In this document: positions 38,999-47,453 of the stretch, one piece after another
Numbering within the stretch: position 1 is the first letter of the stretch
Layout: the number at the start of each line of letters is the position of its first letter
Assembly (NCBI GenBank): GCA_000721375.1
Contig: JOGW01000007.1
Location: forward strand, 248,001-312,000
Reading direction: 5' to 3'
Length of the DNA: 64,000 nucleotides
Source of the DNA: Streptomyces sp. NRRL B-3428
Lineage (GTDB): Bacteria > Actinomycetota > Actinomycetes > Streptomycetales > Streptomycetaceae
Notes under the pieces: generated by a model
Told to the model about the DNA's origin: nothing
What the model saw: only the letters and a program-made list of their open reading frames with translations
The model's database searches: none
Made by a program: the position numbers and the translations under genes

Positions 38999-39882
38999 GC
39001 CCGCCCAACGAGCCACCGCTCGGCCCGCATCCGGCCGAACCGCGCCGCCCCGACGGCGAGCACGAGGTCAAGGGGCACACCTTCCGTGACACCGGCGAGG
39101 GCGAGCCCGAGGCGACCCCGCCGGTCTCCGCCGCCCGTACCCCGCGCCGTGTGACCTGGCAGAAGCTGACCTTCCTGCCGGTGACGCTGCTCGTGGTCCT
39201 GCTGATCACCTGGCTGTGGTTCCGCAACGCCGACCTCGACTCCATCTCGAAGAACGCGCTCGCGGACGGCAATGTCTGGGTGCGCCTCAAGCAGCACATC
39301 CAACTGACCGTGATCTCCACGTTCTTCGTGCTGATCATCGCGATCCCGCTGGGGATCCTGCTCACCCGCAAGCGCATGCGCCCGGCGGCGCCGTTCGCGA
39401 TGGCCCTGGCCAACATCGGCCAGGCGACTCCGGCGATCGGTCTGCTCGCGCTGCTCGTGATCTGGATGGGCATCGGTATGAAGGCCGCCATCGTCGGCAT
39501 GGTGATCTACGCCGTACTGCCGGTGCTCTCCAACACGATCGCGGGCCTCAGGGCCAATGACCCGACGCTGCTCGAAGCCGCCCGGGGCATCGGCATGTCC
39601 CCCCTGGGCGTGCTGACGAAGGTCGAACTCCCCCTCGCCGTACCGCTGATCCTCGCCGGCGTCCGTACGGCCCTCGTCCTGAACGTGGGCACGGCGACGC
39701 TCGCGACGTTCGGCGGCGGTGGCGGGCTCGGCGACCTGATCTCCACCGGCATCACGACGCAGCGCATGCCGGTGCTCGTCCTCGGCTCGATCCTCACGGT
39801 CGCCCTCGCCCTGCTCGTGGACTGGCTGGCCTCGCTCGCGGAACTGCTGCTTCGCCCGCGCGGATTGGAGGTCCGCTCATGA
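38995..39882 (+). CDS. OpuC/ProW-type ABC permease (second)
   Basis: A 295-residue permease with a cytosolic N-terminal extension of about 50 residues and six or seven membrane helices (FLPVTLLVVLLITWLWF, TVISTFFVLIIAIPLGILLT, ILTVALALLVDWLASLA). The EAARGIGMSPLG coupling helix matches the ProW family. Start GTG 38995 lies inside the upstream stop; the stop overlaps the lipoprotein start (ATGA). It forms a heterodimeric channel with the first permease. Confidence 0.92.
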   Translation: MSPPNEPPLGPHPAEPRRPDGEHEVKGHTFRDTGEGEPEATPPVSAARTPRRVTWQKLTFLPVTLLVVLLITWLWFRNADLDSISKNALADGNVWVRLKQHIQLTVISTFFVLIIAIPLGILLTRKRMRPAAPFAMALANIGQATPAIGLLALLVIWMGIGMKAAIVGMVIYAVLPVLSNTIAGLRANDPTLLEAARGIGMSPLGVLTKVELPLAVPLILAGVRTALVLNVGTATLATFGGGGGLGDLISTGITTQRMPVLVLGSILTVALALLVDWLASLAELLLRPRGLEVRS

Positions 39883-40850
39883 GGCGCTTCGTCGTGTACG
39901 GGAGTGTGGCGCTGCTTCTGGCCGGCCTCGGCGGCTGCGGTCTGCACAGCGGCAGCCCGCTGGTGGCGGATGTGGCACCCGGCTCGATCGGCAAGGGCGA
40001 GCCGCTGAAGGGGGTCGATCTGACGGTCACCTCCAAGGAGTTCACCGAGCAGCTGGTGCTCGGCCAGATCATGGGGATCGCCCTCAAGGCGGCCGGCGCC
40101 GAGGTGCTCGACCGCACCGGCATCCAGGGTTCCATCGGTGCGCGTGAGGCGGTCAAGTCCGGTGACGCGGACGGGATGTACGAGTACACGGGCACCGGCT
40201 GGATCACGTATCTCGGCCATACGGAACCGGTGGTCGGCGCGCAGCCGCAGTGGAAGGCGGTGCACGAAGCAGACCTGAAGAACGGCATCGACTGGCTGCC
40301 GCCCGCCGCGCTCAACAACACGTACGCCCTCGCGGTCAACCAGGCCAACGAGAAGAAGTACGGCACGAAGACGCTCTCGGACGTGGCCGCGCTCTCCAAG
40401 TCCGATCCGTCGGCGGTGACGCTCTGCGTCAACCAGGAGTTCGCCTCGCGCGACGACGGTCTGAAGGGCATGGAGAAGGCGTACGGGATGGAGATCCCGG
40501 CATCCCAGGTGCAGACGATGGACTCCGGGATCGTCTATACGCAGGTCTCGGAGGGCAAGGCCTGCACGTTCGGCCTGGTCTTCACCACCGACGGCCGGAT
40601 CAAGGCCATGGATCTGGTGGTCATGGAGGACGACAAGCACTTCTTCCCGTCGTACAACGCGGCTCCGATGATGAACGCCGAGACGATGAAGGAGCACCCC
40701 GAGATCGCGGACGTCCTGGACCCGATCACCAAGAAGCTGACGAACTCGGTGGCCCAGGAGCTCAACGCCAAGGTGGATGTGGACGGGCAGGATCCGCATG
40801 ATGTGGCGTTGGATTGGCTGGTTTCGGAGGGGTTTGTGACGAAGGGCTGA
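39879..40850 (+). CDS. Glycine betaine/choline-type substrate-binding lipoprotein
   Basis: A 323-residue extracytoplasmic binding protein. The signal peptide (VVYGSVALLLAGLGGCG) has a lipobox ending GGC, so Cys20 is lipidated. The mature domain is of the OpuAC/OsmF type (LTVTSKEFTEQLVLGQIMGI, TGIQGSIGAREAVKSGDADG, MYEYTGTGWITYLGH). The aromatic residues expected to cage a quaternary amine cannot be fixed without a structure. As last gene of the four-gene importer, its expression should follow the others. It may supply glycine betaine, choline or a similar osmolyte. Confidence 0.92.
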   Translation: MRRFVVYGSVALLLAGLGGCGLHSGSPLVADVAPGSIGKGEPLKGVDLTVTSKEFTEQLVLGQIMGIALKAAGAEVLDRTGIQGSIGAREAVKSGDADGMYEYTGTGWITYLGHTEPVVGAQPQWKAVHEADLKNGIDWLPPAALNNTYALAVNQANEKKYGTKTLSDVAALSKSDPSAVTLCVNQEFASRDDGLKGMEKAYGMEIPASQVQTMDSGIVYTQVSEGKACTFGLVFTTDGRIKAMDLVVMEDDKHFFPSYNAAPMMNAETMKEHPEIADVLDPITKKLTNSVAQELNAKVDVDGQDPHDVALDWLVSEGFVTKG

Positions 40851-40872
40851 GGCCCGCGGACCCGGCCTGCAC

Positions 40873-40932
40873 CGCAAAGACTCGGCTGCAAAGAATTAGT
40901 TGCAAAGAACCTGCTGCAAGGAAGTCTTTGCA
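40873..40932. repeat. 14-bp phased repeat array upstream of the ArsR-type gene
   Basis: TGCAAAGA-type boxes begin at 40873 (CGCAAAGA), 40887 (TGCAAAGA), 40901 (TGCAAAGA), 40915 (TGCAAGGA) and 40929 (TGCA only), exactly 14 bp apart. The array ends 17 bp before the ATG and spans the expected promoter. It may be an autoregulatory operator, or a minisatellite. Confidence 0.9.
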
Positions 40933-40948
40933 TCGCTACGGTGGGCGC

Positions 40949-41548
40949 ATGGCCGATCCGAAGAAGAACCCCGAGACTCGCAATCTCGACGCGCGCTCGC
41001 TGCGCGGTCTCGCCCATCCGCTGCGGATGCAGCTGCTCGACGCGCTGCGGCGCTTCGGACCGGCCACCGCGTCCCAACTCGGTGACCGGCTCGGGGAGTC
41101 GAGCGGAGCCACCAGTTACCACCTGCGCCAGCTCGCCGCGCACGGGTTCGTCGAGGACGATCCGGAGCGAGGGAAGGGGCGGGAGCGGTGGTGGCGGGCG
41201 GTGCACCAAGGGACGCGCACGGACGAGAACCTGCTGTATGACCCGGACCCGGCGGTGCGCGGCGCGGTGAACACCCTGATCCACCTCCAGGCCGACGCAC
41301 ACACCCGGGAACTCTCCACGTTCCTCGGCACCTTCCACGACGTACCTGAGGAATGGCGCGGCGCGTCCAACATCAGCGACTGGAGCCTGCATCTCACTCC
41401 CGAGCTCGCCCGGGAGATGAACGAGAAGCTGGAGGCGATCGTCGAGAGCTACAAAGCCGCCGTCCCCGGCAACCTCGCCCCGGGCGAGCGCCCGTACCGC
41501 ATCCACCTGCACGCGTTTCCCCGTACCGACGAGGAGAACTCGAAGTGA
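40949..41548 (+). CDS. ArsR-type winged helix transcriptional regulator
   Basis: A 199-residue protein with an N-terminal ArsR/HTH_20 winged helix (ARSLRGLAHPLRMQLLDALR, ATASQLGDRLGESSGATSYH, LRQLAAHGFVED) and an extended C-terminal helical domain. The metal-binding cysteines of classical ArsR sensors are absent, so it is more like the actinobacterial ArsR proteins that sense other signals. ATG 40949 has no Shine-Dalgarno sequence but TACGGT is 7 bp upstream, so a leaderless mRNA is likely. A 14-bp phased repeat lies in the promoter. A 61-codon ORF is coupled downstream (GTGA overlap). Confidence 0.88.
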   Translation: MADPKKNPETRNLDARSLRGLAHPLRMQLLDALRRFGPATASQLGDRLGESSGATSYHLRQLAAHGFVEDDPERGKGRERWWRAVHQGTRTDENLLYDPDPAVRGAVNTLIHLQADAHTRELSTFLGTFHDVPEEWRGASNISDWSLHLTPELAREMNEKLEAIVESYKAAVPGNLAPGERPYRIHLHAFPRTDEENSK

Positions 41549-41730
41549 TACCCGAAGCGCACCTTTACGTACATCAGCAGCACACCGCCGAACTCCTGCG
41601 CGGCGAAGCCGGGTCCGTGCCCGTCGACGAACCCACCGGGCTGCGCGTCCGCCTCGGCTGGACCCTCGTCCACGTGGGGCTGCGACTGGCCACTCCGGGC
41701 CGGCCCGCCTCCCCCGCCTTCAGCAGCTAG
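41545..41730 (+). CDS. Small coupled ORF, unknown function
   Basis: A 61-residue ORF whose GTG start overlaps the ArsR-type stop (GTGA). The protein (IPEAHLYVHQQHTAELLRGE, GLRVRLGWTLVHVGLRLATP) has a weakly hydrophobic end and no recognised domain. Translational coupling and streptomycete codon bias support it as a gene. Its stop overlaps the end of the convergent S16 protease gene by 11 bp. Confidence 0.6.
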   Translation: MIPEAHLYVHQQHTAELLRGEAGSVPVDEPTGLRVRLGWTLVHVGLRLATPGRPASPAFSS

Positions 41731-42508
41731 GAACGTCCCCGCCCTTGTCCAGCGCCCGCAGCGCCTCCACCGTCTGCTCCAGGGAGGTGACCGGGATCAG
41801 CTGAAGCCCCTTCGGCAGCTCGGCCTTCGCGTCCGAGCACTCGTCCTTCGGGACCAGGAAGACCGTGGCGCCGTCGCGCTTGGCGGCCTGGGTCTTGAGC
41901 GAGACACCGCCGACCGGGCCCACCTTGCCGTCCGCGTCGATCGTGCCCGTACCCGCGATGGTGCGCCCGCCCGTCAGATCGCCGCCCGCGCCGTTGCCGT
42001 CCAGCTTGTCGACGATGCCGAGTGAGAAGAGCAGCCCCGCGCTCGGACCGCCGATACCGGCGAGTTCAAGGTCGACCTTGACGTCCTCGGGGTCCTTGTC
42101 CAGGTAGTCCAGGGCCGCGGCGACCGCCGCGTTCTGCGACTTCCTCATCTCGGCGACGTTGTGCTCCTCGACCTCCTTGACGTTGTCACCCGACGGGTAG
42201 ACCGCGTCGCGCGGCATCACCGCGCGGTCCGTGCGGAACCAGCCGTCGACCACGTCGCCCAGGTCCACATCCGCGTCGGGACCGGTCGCGAGGATCGTCG
42301 TCATCCGCAGCTCGCCGTCCGTCCTACGGGTCGGCGCGCCCTCGATGGTGATCACCGGCTTGCCGTCGTGATCACCGAGTACGTCCGCGGTCCCGCCGGG
42401 CTGCGCCACGGTGAACGGCAGCGGGGCGAGCGAGGCGACGGCGAGCAGCGCGGCGACGGGCACGGCGCTGAGGGCGAGGGCGGTGCGGCGGCTGAGGCGA
42501 GTGAGCAC
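41720..42508 (-). CDS. Lon-like (S16) membrane-anchored protease without PDZ domain
   Basis: A 262-residue exported S16-type peptidase. The N-terminal helix (LALSAVPVAALLAVASLAPL) anchors it, and the catalytic Ser-Lys dyad is Ser156 (GIGGPSAG) and Lys205 (GGVSLKTQ). The Lon fold (GGRTIAGTGTIDADGKVGP) is intact. Relatives of the YlbL type usually have about 340 residues with a PDZ domain between helix and protease; that domain is missing here, where about 70 residues replace it. GTG 42508 is preceded by CCCC, so the ribosome site is weak. It overlaps the convergent small ORF by 11 bp. Confidence 0.9.
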   Translation of the reverse strand: MLTRLSRRTALALSAVPVAALLAVASLAPLPFTVAQPGGTADVLGDHDGKPVITIEGAPTRRTDGELRMTTILATGPDADVDLGDVVDGWFRTDRAVMPRDAVYPSGDNVKEVEEHNVAEMRKSQNAAVAAALDYLDKDPEDVKVDLELAGIGGPSAGLLFSLGIVDKLDGNGAGGDLTGGRTIAGTGTIDADGKVGPVGGVSLKTQAAKRDGATVFLVPKDECSDAKAELPKGLQLIPVTSLEQTVEALRALDKGGDVPSC

Positions 42509-42517
42509 GGGGTCAAT

Positions 42518-43645
42518 CTAACGTGGGGCGCCCGCTCCCCCGGCGAACAGGTCGCGCCGGGCGACCGTGAAGCGCCGCAGCGCGTCCGGCAGCGGGGCGG
42601 TCCCGATGCCCGGACCGGTGGGCACCGGCAGATGGCCGTCCTCCAGTACGAAGGGTTCGGTGATGTCCTCCGCGAAATAGCGGCTCGACGCCGACGTGTC
42701 GCCGGGCAGGGTGAAGCCGGGCAGTGCGGCGAGCGCGAGGTTCGGCGCGCGGCCGATGCCGGTCTCCAGCATGCCGCCGACCCAGGCCGGCACCCCGTGC
42801 GCGGCGGCGACGTCGTGGAGGCGGCGGGCCTCCAGGTAGCCGCCGACCCGAGCGGGCTTCACATTGACCACCCGGCAGGCGTCCATCGCGATCGCGGAGG
42901 CGGTGTCGCGTGCGCTGTGCAGGGACTCGTCCAGGCATACGGGGGTGGAGATGCGCTGCTGCAGCAGGGCGTGCGCGTGGAGGTTGTTCTCGTCGAGCGG
43001 CTCCTCGATCAGGAGCAGCCCGAACTCGTCCAGTTTCCGCAGCTGTTCGGAGTCGGCGAGCGTGTACGCGGTGTTGGCGTCGACCTGCAGCGGCAGATCC
43101 GCGCCGAAGCGCTCGCGCACCGCCCGTACGGGCTCGACGTCCCAGCCCGGTTCGATCTTCAGCTTGATCCGTACGTATCCCTCGGCGAGATAGCCCTCGA
43201 CGTCGTCGAGCAGTGCGGGGACCGACTCCTTGATGCCCACCGAGACCCCGGCGGGCACCCGCTCGTGGACCGCGCCGAGGAAGGTGGCGAGCGGCATCCC
43301 GTACGCACGCAGCTCCGCGTCGAGGAAGGCCGTCTCGACCGCGGCCTTGGCCAGCTCGTGGCCCTTGACCTTGTGCATCACCGGCGCGAGAGCGGCACTG
43401 GACGGGGACGGGAGCGCGGCGATCCGCGGCAGCAGGAAGTCACGGATGACGATCTCGGCGCCGGCCAGGAACTCCGAGCAGTAGTCGGGCGTCGGATCGG
43501 CCGCGAACTCCGACCAGCCCTCGGCCTCGTCCGTGATCACCCGCAGCAGGAAGGTGTCCTTGGCCGTCATGGTCCCGAAGGACGTACGGAACGGGGTGAC
43601 CAGGGGGATGGCCACATGGTGCAGTTCGACGCGTTCTAGCTTCAC
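42518..43645 (-). CDS. N-succinylamino acid racemase / o-succinylbenzoate synthase family enzyme
   Basis: A 375-residue enolase-superfamily enzyme of the muconate lactonizing subgroup. The catalytic lysines are Lys163 (RIKLKIEPG) and Lys263 (VNVKPARVGG), and the metal ligands Asp189 (QVDANTAY), Glu214 (LLIEEPLDE) and Asp239 (VCLDESLHS). These positions coincide with the Amycolatopsis NSAR/OSBS. It could make o-succinylbenzoate for menaquinone or racemise N-succinyl amino acids. No other men genes are nearby, and a GNAT gene overlaps it (GTGA), which favours the racemase role. GTG 43645 is the start. Confidence 0.93.
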   Translation of the reverse strand: MKLERVELHHVAIPLVTPFRTSFGTMTAKDTFLLRVITDEAEGWSEFAADPTPDYCSEFLAGAEIVIRDFLLPRIAALPSPSSAALAPVMHKVKGHELAKAAVETAFLDAELRAYGMPLATFLGAVHERVPAGVSVGIKESVPALLDDVEGYLAEGYVRIKLKIEPGWDVEPVRAVRERFGADLPLQVDANTAYTLADSEQLRKLDEFGLLLIEEPLDENNLHAHALLQQRISTPVCLDESLHSARDTASAIAMDACRVVNVKPARVGGYLEARRLHDVAAAHGVPAWVGGMLETGIGRAPNLALAALPGFTLPGDTSASSRYFAEDITEPFVLEDGHLPVPTGPGIGTAPLPDALRRFTVARRDLFAGGAGAPR

Positions 43646-44406
43646 GCGGCGGTCCTTTCCAGGGTGTACCAGCCGTCGCGGGACATGGCGGTCGCCACGT
43701 ATCCCGCGGCGAAGGCGTCGGTGAAGACCTCCCGTACGGCGTGGCGCCAGCGCAGCCCTTCGTCCGGGTCGGTGGCCCGCAGCCTGACGATGTCCTCGGG
43801 TACGCGGCACCAGACCGTGTCGCCGTCGCTGTGCGCGAGGGGTGCGCCGTCGGGTGCGGTGGCGAGGACCTCTCCGGCCGGCCCGGCGGGCTCCTGTGGG
43901 TTCTCGCCGTCGGACCGGGTCAGATCCCAGGTGACGGTGAGCCGGTCGCTCTCGTCGCCGTCGTTGAGGCCGTCGGCCATCGGCCCGTAGAAGTCGACGA
44001 GGTACTCCGTCCCCGTACCGCCGAGCTTGACCAGGTTGAAGCGTGCGTTGCGCCCGACCAGCGGGTCGAACGTCCAGCGCATCGTCCGTGCCCCGCGCTG
44101 GACGGCCCAGTCCCGCTGCGCCCGCTTCACGATCAGCCCGACCCCGCGGTCACTGGTGCGCGCGGCCGCCACGAACGAGTACACATCCCGCTGCTCCGGC
44201 TCCCCGAACACGGCGACGGCCGCCCCGAGCAGCTCACCCCCGGTGTCGTACGCGGCGTGCACGGCGCCCCCGGCGTGCTCCAGGCTGTGCAGCACCTCGG
44301 CCGGATAGGGCGGCATGGTGCGCGGGGTCTGCCACACATCGCAGAAGAAGTCGGCGACGGCGGCGATCCCGGCGACGTCGTGAACGGTACGGACGGTGAC
44401 GGTCAT
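43642..44406 (-). CDS. GNAT-superfamily acyltransferase (COG3375-like)
   Basis: A 254-residue protein of the COG3375 type: DFFCDVWQTPRTMPPYPAEVL, VKRAQRDWAVQRGARTMRWT, FDPLVGRNARFNLVKLGGTG and FYGPMADGLNDGDESDRLTV (each given in part). The GNAT acetyl/succinyl-CoA-binding region is weakly conserved. Relatives form an operon with N-succinylamino acid racemase in Geobacillus and act as amino-acid N-succinyltransferases; here the stop overlaps the start of the NSAR-type gene. ATG 44406 is the first supported start. It diverges from the HAD gene. Confidence 0.85.
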   Translation of the reverse strand: MTVTVRTVHDVAGIAAVADFFCDVWQTPRTMPPYPAEVLHSLEHAGGAVHAAYDTGGELLGAAVAVFGEPEQRDVYSFVAAARTSDRGVGLIVKRAQRDWAVQRGARTMRWTFDPLVGRNARFNLVKLGGTGTEYLVDFYGPMADGLNDGDESDRLTVTWDLTRSDGENPQEPAGPAGEVLATAPDGAPLAHSDGDTVWCRVPEDIVRLRATDPDEGLRWRHAVREVFTDAFAAGYVATAMSRDGWYTLERTAA

Positions 44407-44503
44407 GTCCCAATTGTGCCGTTGATGCTCCCGGGGTTCAGCCGGGGCGGCGGGGTGGTGCGGCACCCTTGAGCCCGCACGGCCACCCGTCCAGACTGAC
44501 CCG

Positions 44504-45181
44504 ATGCCCTCAGACTCCCAACTGTCCGGCGTACGCGCGGTGTTGTTCGACTCCGGAGGGGTGCTGCTGCGGCCCATCGGCGGCCGCTGGAACCCCCGCG
44601 CCGATTTCGAGCCCACCGTCCTGGCCCACTCCCCCGGCATCACCGAGGAGCAGTTCGCCGAGGCCATCGCGGCCGGCGGCCGTTTCCTCGACGCGTCGTC
44701 CGGCACCCCCCCGTACGAGACGTACCACCGGTTCCTTCTCGACCACCTCGGGGTCGCGGCGACGCCCGCACTGCTCGCCGAGCTGAGCCGTGAGGTGGAC
44801 CCCGCCACGGTCCTCGAACTCTTCCCCGACGTCGTCGCCACCCTCGACGAGCTGCGCCGCCGCGGGCTGCGGCTGGCCGTCGTGTCCGATGCCTGGCCGG
44901 AGCTGCCCGGGCTGCACGACCGGCTCGGGATGGCGGGACATTTCGAGGTGTACGCGATCTCGGCGGTACTCGGCTGCAACAAGCCCGATCCGCGGATGTA
45001 CCACCACGCGAGCCAGGCCCTCGGTCTCGATCCGGGACAGTGCCTGTTCGTGGACGACGACCCTGAGTTGGTGGCCGCGGCCATCGCGCTGGGCTACGAG
45101 GGGCGCGCGATGTGCCGGTCCGGGGAGCGTACGACGGTGGCGTCCGTCGGCTCGCTGCCCGAGCTCCTGGACATCCTCTGA
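44504..45181 (+). CDS. HAD-superfamily hydrolase with altered nucleophile motif
   Basis: A 225-residue HAD protein. Motif I is VLFDSGGVLL: the nucleophile Asp is present but the second Asp (acid/base, position +2) is Gly. Motif II (AVVSDAWPEL), the Lys of motif III (CNKPDPRMY) and motif IV (CLFVDDDPELV) are intact. The missing Asp is compatible with a dehalogenase-like or non-phosphatase reaction, or poor activity. It converges with the M20 gene (stops one base apart) and lies between the GNAT/NSAR pair and that gene. Confidence 0.85.
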   Translation: MPSDSQLSGVRAVLFDSGGVLLRPIGGRWNPRADFEPTVLAHSPGITEEQFAEAIAAGGRFLDASSGTPPYETYHRFLLDHLGVAATPALLAELSREVDPATVLELFPDVVATLDELRRRGLRLAVVSDAWPELPGLHDRLGMAGHFEVYAISAVLGCNKPDPRMYHHASQALGLDPGQCLFVDDDPELVAAAIALGYEGRAMCRSGERTTVASVGSLPELLDIL

Positions 45182-45182
45182 C

Positions 45183-46250
45183 TCAGCGCAGCCAGTCGGT
45201 CAGTTTCCGCTCGCACTGTCCGAGCTGCTCCACCGGCACGAACTCCCCCGCCGTATGCGCCAGAGAAGGGTCCCCCGGCCCGTAGTTCAAGGCCGGTACG
45301 CCGAGTTCCGTGAAGCGGGCGACATCCGTCCAGCCCAGCTTGGGACGGGGTGCGACGCCCAGGAAAGCGACCAGGGAGGCGACCGCGGGGCGGTCGAGGC
45401 CGGGCAGAGCGCCGGGGGCGGCGTCCGTCACCACGAATGCGTCGTAGTCGGCGGGGTCGAAGAGGCCGCGTACGTACTCCTCGGCCTCCTTGAGTGAACG
45501 GTGCGGTGCGAAGCGGGCGTTGACCGTGATCACGCACTCGTCGGGGACGACGTTGCCGGCCACGCCCGCGCGCACGGCGACGGCGCTCAGGCCCTCGCGG
45601 TATTCGAGGCCGTCGATCACCACACGCTCGGGGGTGTGGCCGGCGAGGCGCTGGAGGATCGCGGCCGAGCGGTGGACGGCGTTGACGCCCATCCAGGCGC
45701 GGGCCGTGTGGGCGCGGGTGCCGCGGACCGTGATCTCGGCTTCGAGGTAGCCCTGGCATCCTGCTTCGACGCCCGCGTCCGAGGGTTCCATGAGGATCGC
45801 GAACTCGGCGGCCAGCAGTTCGGGGCGGTGGCCGACGAGCCGGCCCAGGCCGTTGCGCTCGCTCTCCACCTCCTCGCATTCGTAGAAGACGTACGTGATG
45901 TCCCGCGCGGGGGCGGCCAGTTCGGCCGCGAGGCGGAGCGCGACCGCGACGCCGCCCTTCATGTCGCAGGCGCCCAGACCGTGGATGCTCCCGCCCTCCT
46001 CGCGAGAGGGGAGATTGTCCGCGGCGGGAACGGTGTCGAGGTGGCCCGCGATGATCACGCGTTCCGCGCGGCCCAGCTCCGTACGGGCCACCACCGTGTT
46101 GCCGAGCCGTTCCACGGCGAGGTGGGGCAGCGCGGCGAGGGCGGACTCGACAGCGTCGGCGAGCGGGCCCTCGTGGCCGCTCTCGGAGGGGAGGTCCACG
46201 AGGGCGCGGGTCAGCGCCACCACGTCGGCGGACAGGTCAAGCTGCTTCAC
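45183..46250 (-). CDS. M20 family desuccinylase (DapE-like)
   Basis: A 355-residue zinc peptidase of the actinobacterial DapE type. Zinc and catalytic motifs: IIAGHLDTVPA (His, Asp), GACDMKGG (Asp), FYECEEVESERNG (Glu-Glu), and a C-terminal His in PSLAHTAGEFV. DapE hydrolyses N-succinyl-L,L-diaminopimelate in lysine and peptidoglycan synthesis. Next to an NSAR-type gene and its GNAT, it could instead hydrolyse N-succinyl-L-amino acids. GTG 46250 follows GCAGGAG. IclR-type regulator 56 bp upstream on the same strand. Confidence 0.9.
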   Translation of the reverse strand: MKQLDLSADVVALTRALVDLPSESGHEGPLADAVESALAALPHLAVERLGNTVVARTELGRAERVIIAGHLDTVPAADNLPSREEGGSIHGLGACDMKGGVAVALRLAAELAAPARDITYVFYECEEVESERNGLGRLVGHRPELLAAEFAILMEPSDAGVEAGCQGYLEAEITVRGTRAHTARAWMGVNAVHRSAAILQRLAGHTPERVVIDGLEYREGLSAVAVRAGVAGNVVPDECVITVNARFAPHRSLKEAEEYVRGLFDPADYDAFVVTDAAPGALPGLDRPAVASLVAFLGVAPRPKLGWTDVARFTELGVPALNYGPGDPSLAHTAGEFVPVEQLGQCERKLTDWLR

Positions 46251-46306
46251 TGCTGCGGCTCCTGCAAAAAGTCCGGTGCGGAGCACCAGCAGAACACAGT
46301 GCGCGG

Positions 46307-46948
46307 CTAGCGCAGCGCGTCGGCCACCTCGCGGGCCGCGTCCAGGACGCGGGGGCCGACCCGTTCCGGGATCGAGTCGGAGAGCATCACCACGCCCACA
46401 CTGCCCTCTATGCCGCTCACCCCGACCAGCGGCGCCGCCGCACCGCTGGCGCCGGCCTCCAACTCGCCGTGGGTGAGGGTGAAGCCGGGGTCGTCGACGC
46501 GGCCCTGGCGCGCGGCGAGTATCGCCTTGCCCGCGGCTCCGCGGTCGAGCGGATGACGGAAACCGGTGCGGTACGCGACGTGGTAGTCCGTCCAGGTCGG
46601 CTCGACGACGGCGACCGCGAGGGCCTCGGAGCCGTCGGCGAGCGTCAAGTGCGCGGTGGCGCCTATGTCTTCGGCCAGCGAGCGCAGAGCGGGCAGCGCC
46701 GCCTCGCGCACCAGCGGATGCACCTGGCGGCCGAGGCTGAGCACACCGAGTCCGACCCGGGCGCGACCGCCCAAGTCGCGGCGTACCAGCGCGTGTTGTT
46801 CAAGGGTGGCGAGCAGCCGGTAGACGACGGTGCGGTTGACCCCGAGCTTCGTGGAGAGTTCGGTGACGGTCAGTCCGTGGTCGGTGTCGGCGAGCAGCTT
46901 GAGGACACGCAGTCCTCGGTCGAGCGTCTGGGAGGTCTCCGCGGTCAC
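46307..46948 (-). CDS. IclR family transcriptional regulator
   Basis: A 213-residue regulator. The N-terminal winged helix is at about 8-60 (TLDRGLRVLKLLADTDHGLT, VTELSTKLGVNRTVVYRLLA), followed by the IclR effector domain (LAEDIGATAHLTLADGSEAL, HPLDRGAAGKAILAARQGRV). IclR proteins sense small acids or aromatics. It reads into the M20 gene, so it may control that gene and the NSAR-GNAT pair beyond. Start ATG 46948. Confidence 0.92.
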   Translation of the reverse strand: MTAETSQTLDRGLRVLKLLADTDHGLTVTELSTKLGVNRTVVYRLLATLEQHALVRRDLGGRARVGLGVLSLGRQVHPLVREAALPALRSLAEDIGATAHLTLADGSEALAVAVVEPTWTDYHVAYRTGFRHPLDRGAAGKAILAARQGRVDDPGFTLTHGELEAGASGAAAPLVGVSGIEGSVGVVMLSDSIPERVGPRVLDAAREVADALR

Positions 46949-47282
46949 GACGCCCTCTCCTTTACGGTGAGTTGCGACGGCCTGGATACGCGGCGGTCCC
47001 CGCCGTGAGCAGAGAGACCCCGCCGCCGGTCCCGTCGGCGACGCGCGTTCAGAGGCCGCCGGTCATCCGCTCCGCCCGAGGCCTGACTTCCCCGGGTGAG
47101 CTCTCGCACCGGCTGCGCTCCGCGGCGGCGCTGCCACGGGGCGTGTGCGTTGCCGGGACAGTAGCGAGCGGGTTCGCTGAGCGGAAGACTCCGTCCAGAA
47201 TCCGGGCACCGGGGGGCGGGGCGTGCGGGGATATGAGGCTCTTGTCGCGAAAGTCGCCTGCTGTGAGAGCCGGGATGTCGCC
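46949..47282. other. Region upstream of the IclR gene
   Basis: No gene is supported in these 334 bases; short frames lack ribosome sites and codon bias. It holds the IclR promoter and the 3' end of a small membrane protein gene at its far side. No strong hairpin or operator was found by eye. Confidence 0.45.
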
Positions 47283-47453
47283 TCAGCCGCGGGACCCGAG
47301 CCGCTTGCCCAGGATCACCATCGCCGCACCCACACCGAGGATCAGCAGCGCCCCTGCGGCGGTCCACAGACCCGGCATCAGGGGCGAGGCGAGGAAGGCG
47401 CCCACGACCGCCGCGGCGCACAGCGCGAACAGTGCGGTACGTCGGTACTTCAT
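47283..47453 (-). CDS. Small two-helix membrane protein
   Basis: A 56-residue ORF (MKYRRTALFALCAAAVVGAF at its start) with two hydrophobic helices separated by PLMPG, ending in a short basic tail (GKRLGSRG). GAGG lies upstream of ATG 47453, and third-position GC is high. It is short, so easily missed. No family is recognised. It is oriented like the IclR gene downstream and follows the helicase on the same strand. Confidence 0.62.
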   Translation of the reverse strand: MKYRRTALFALCAAAVVGAFLASPLMPGLWTAAGALLILGVGAAMVILGKRLGSRG

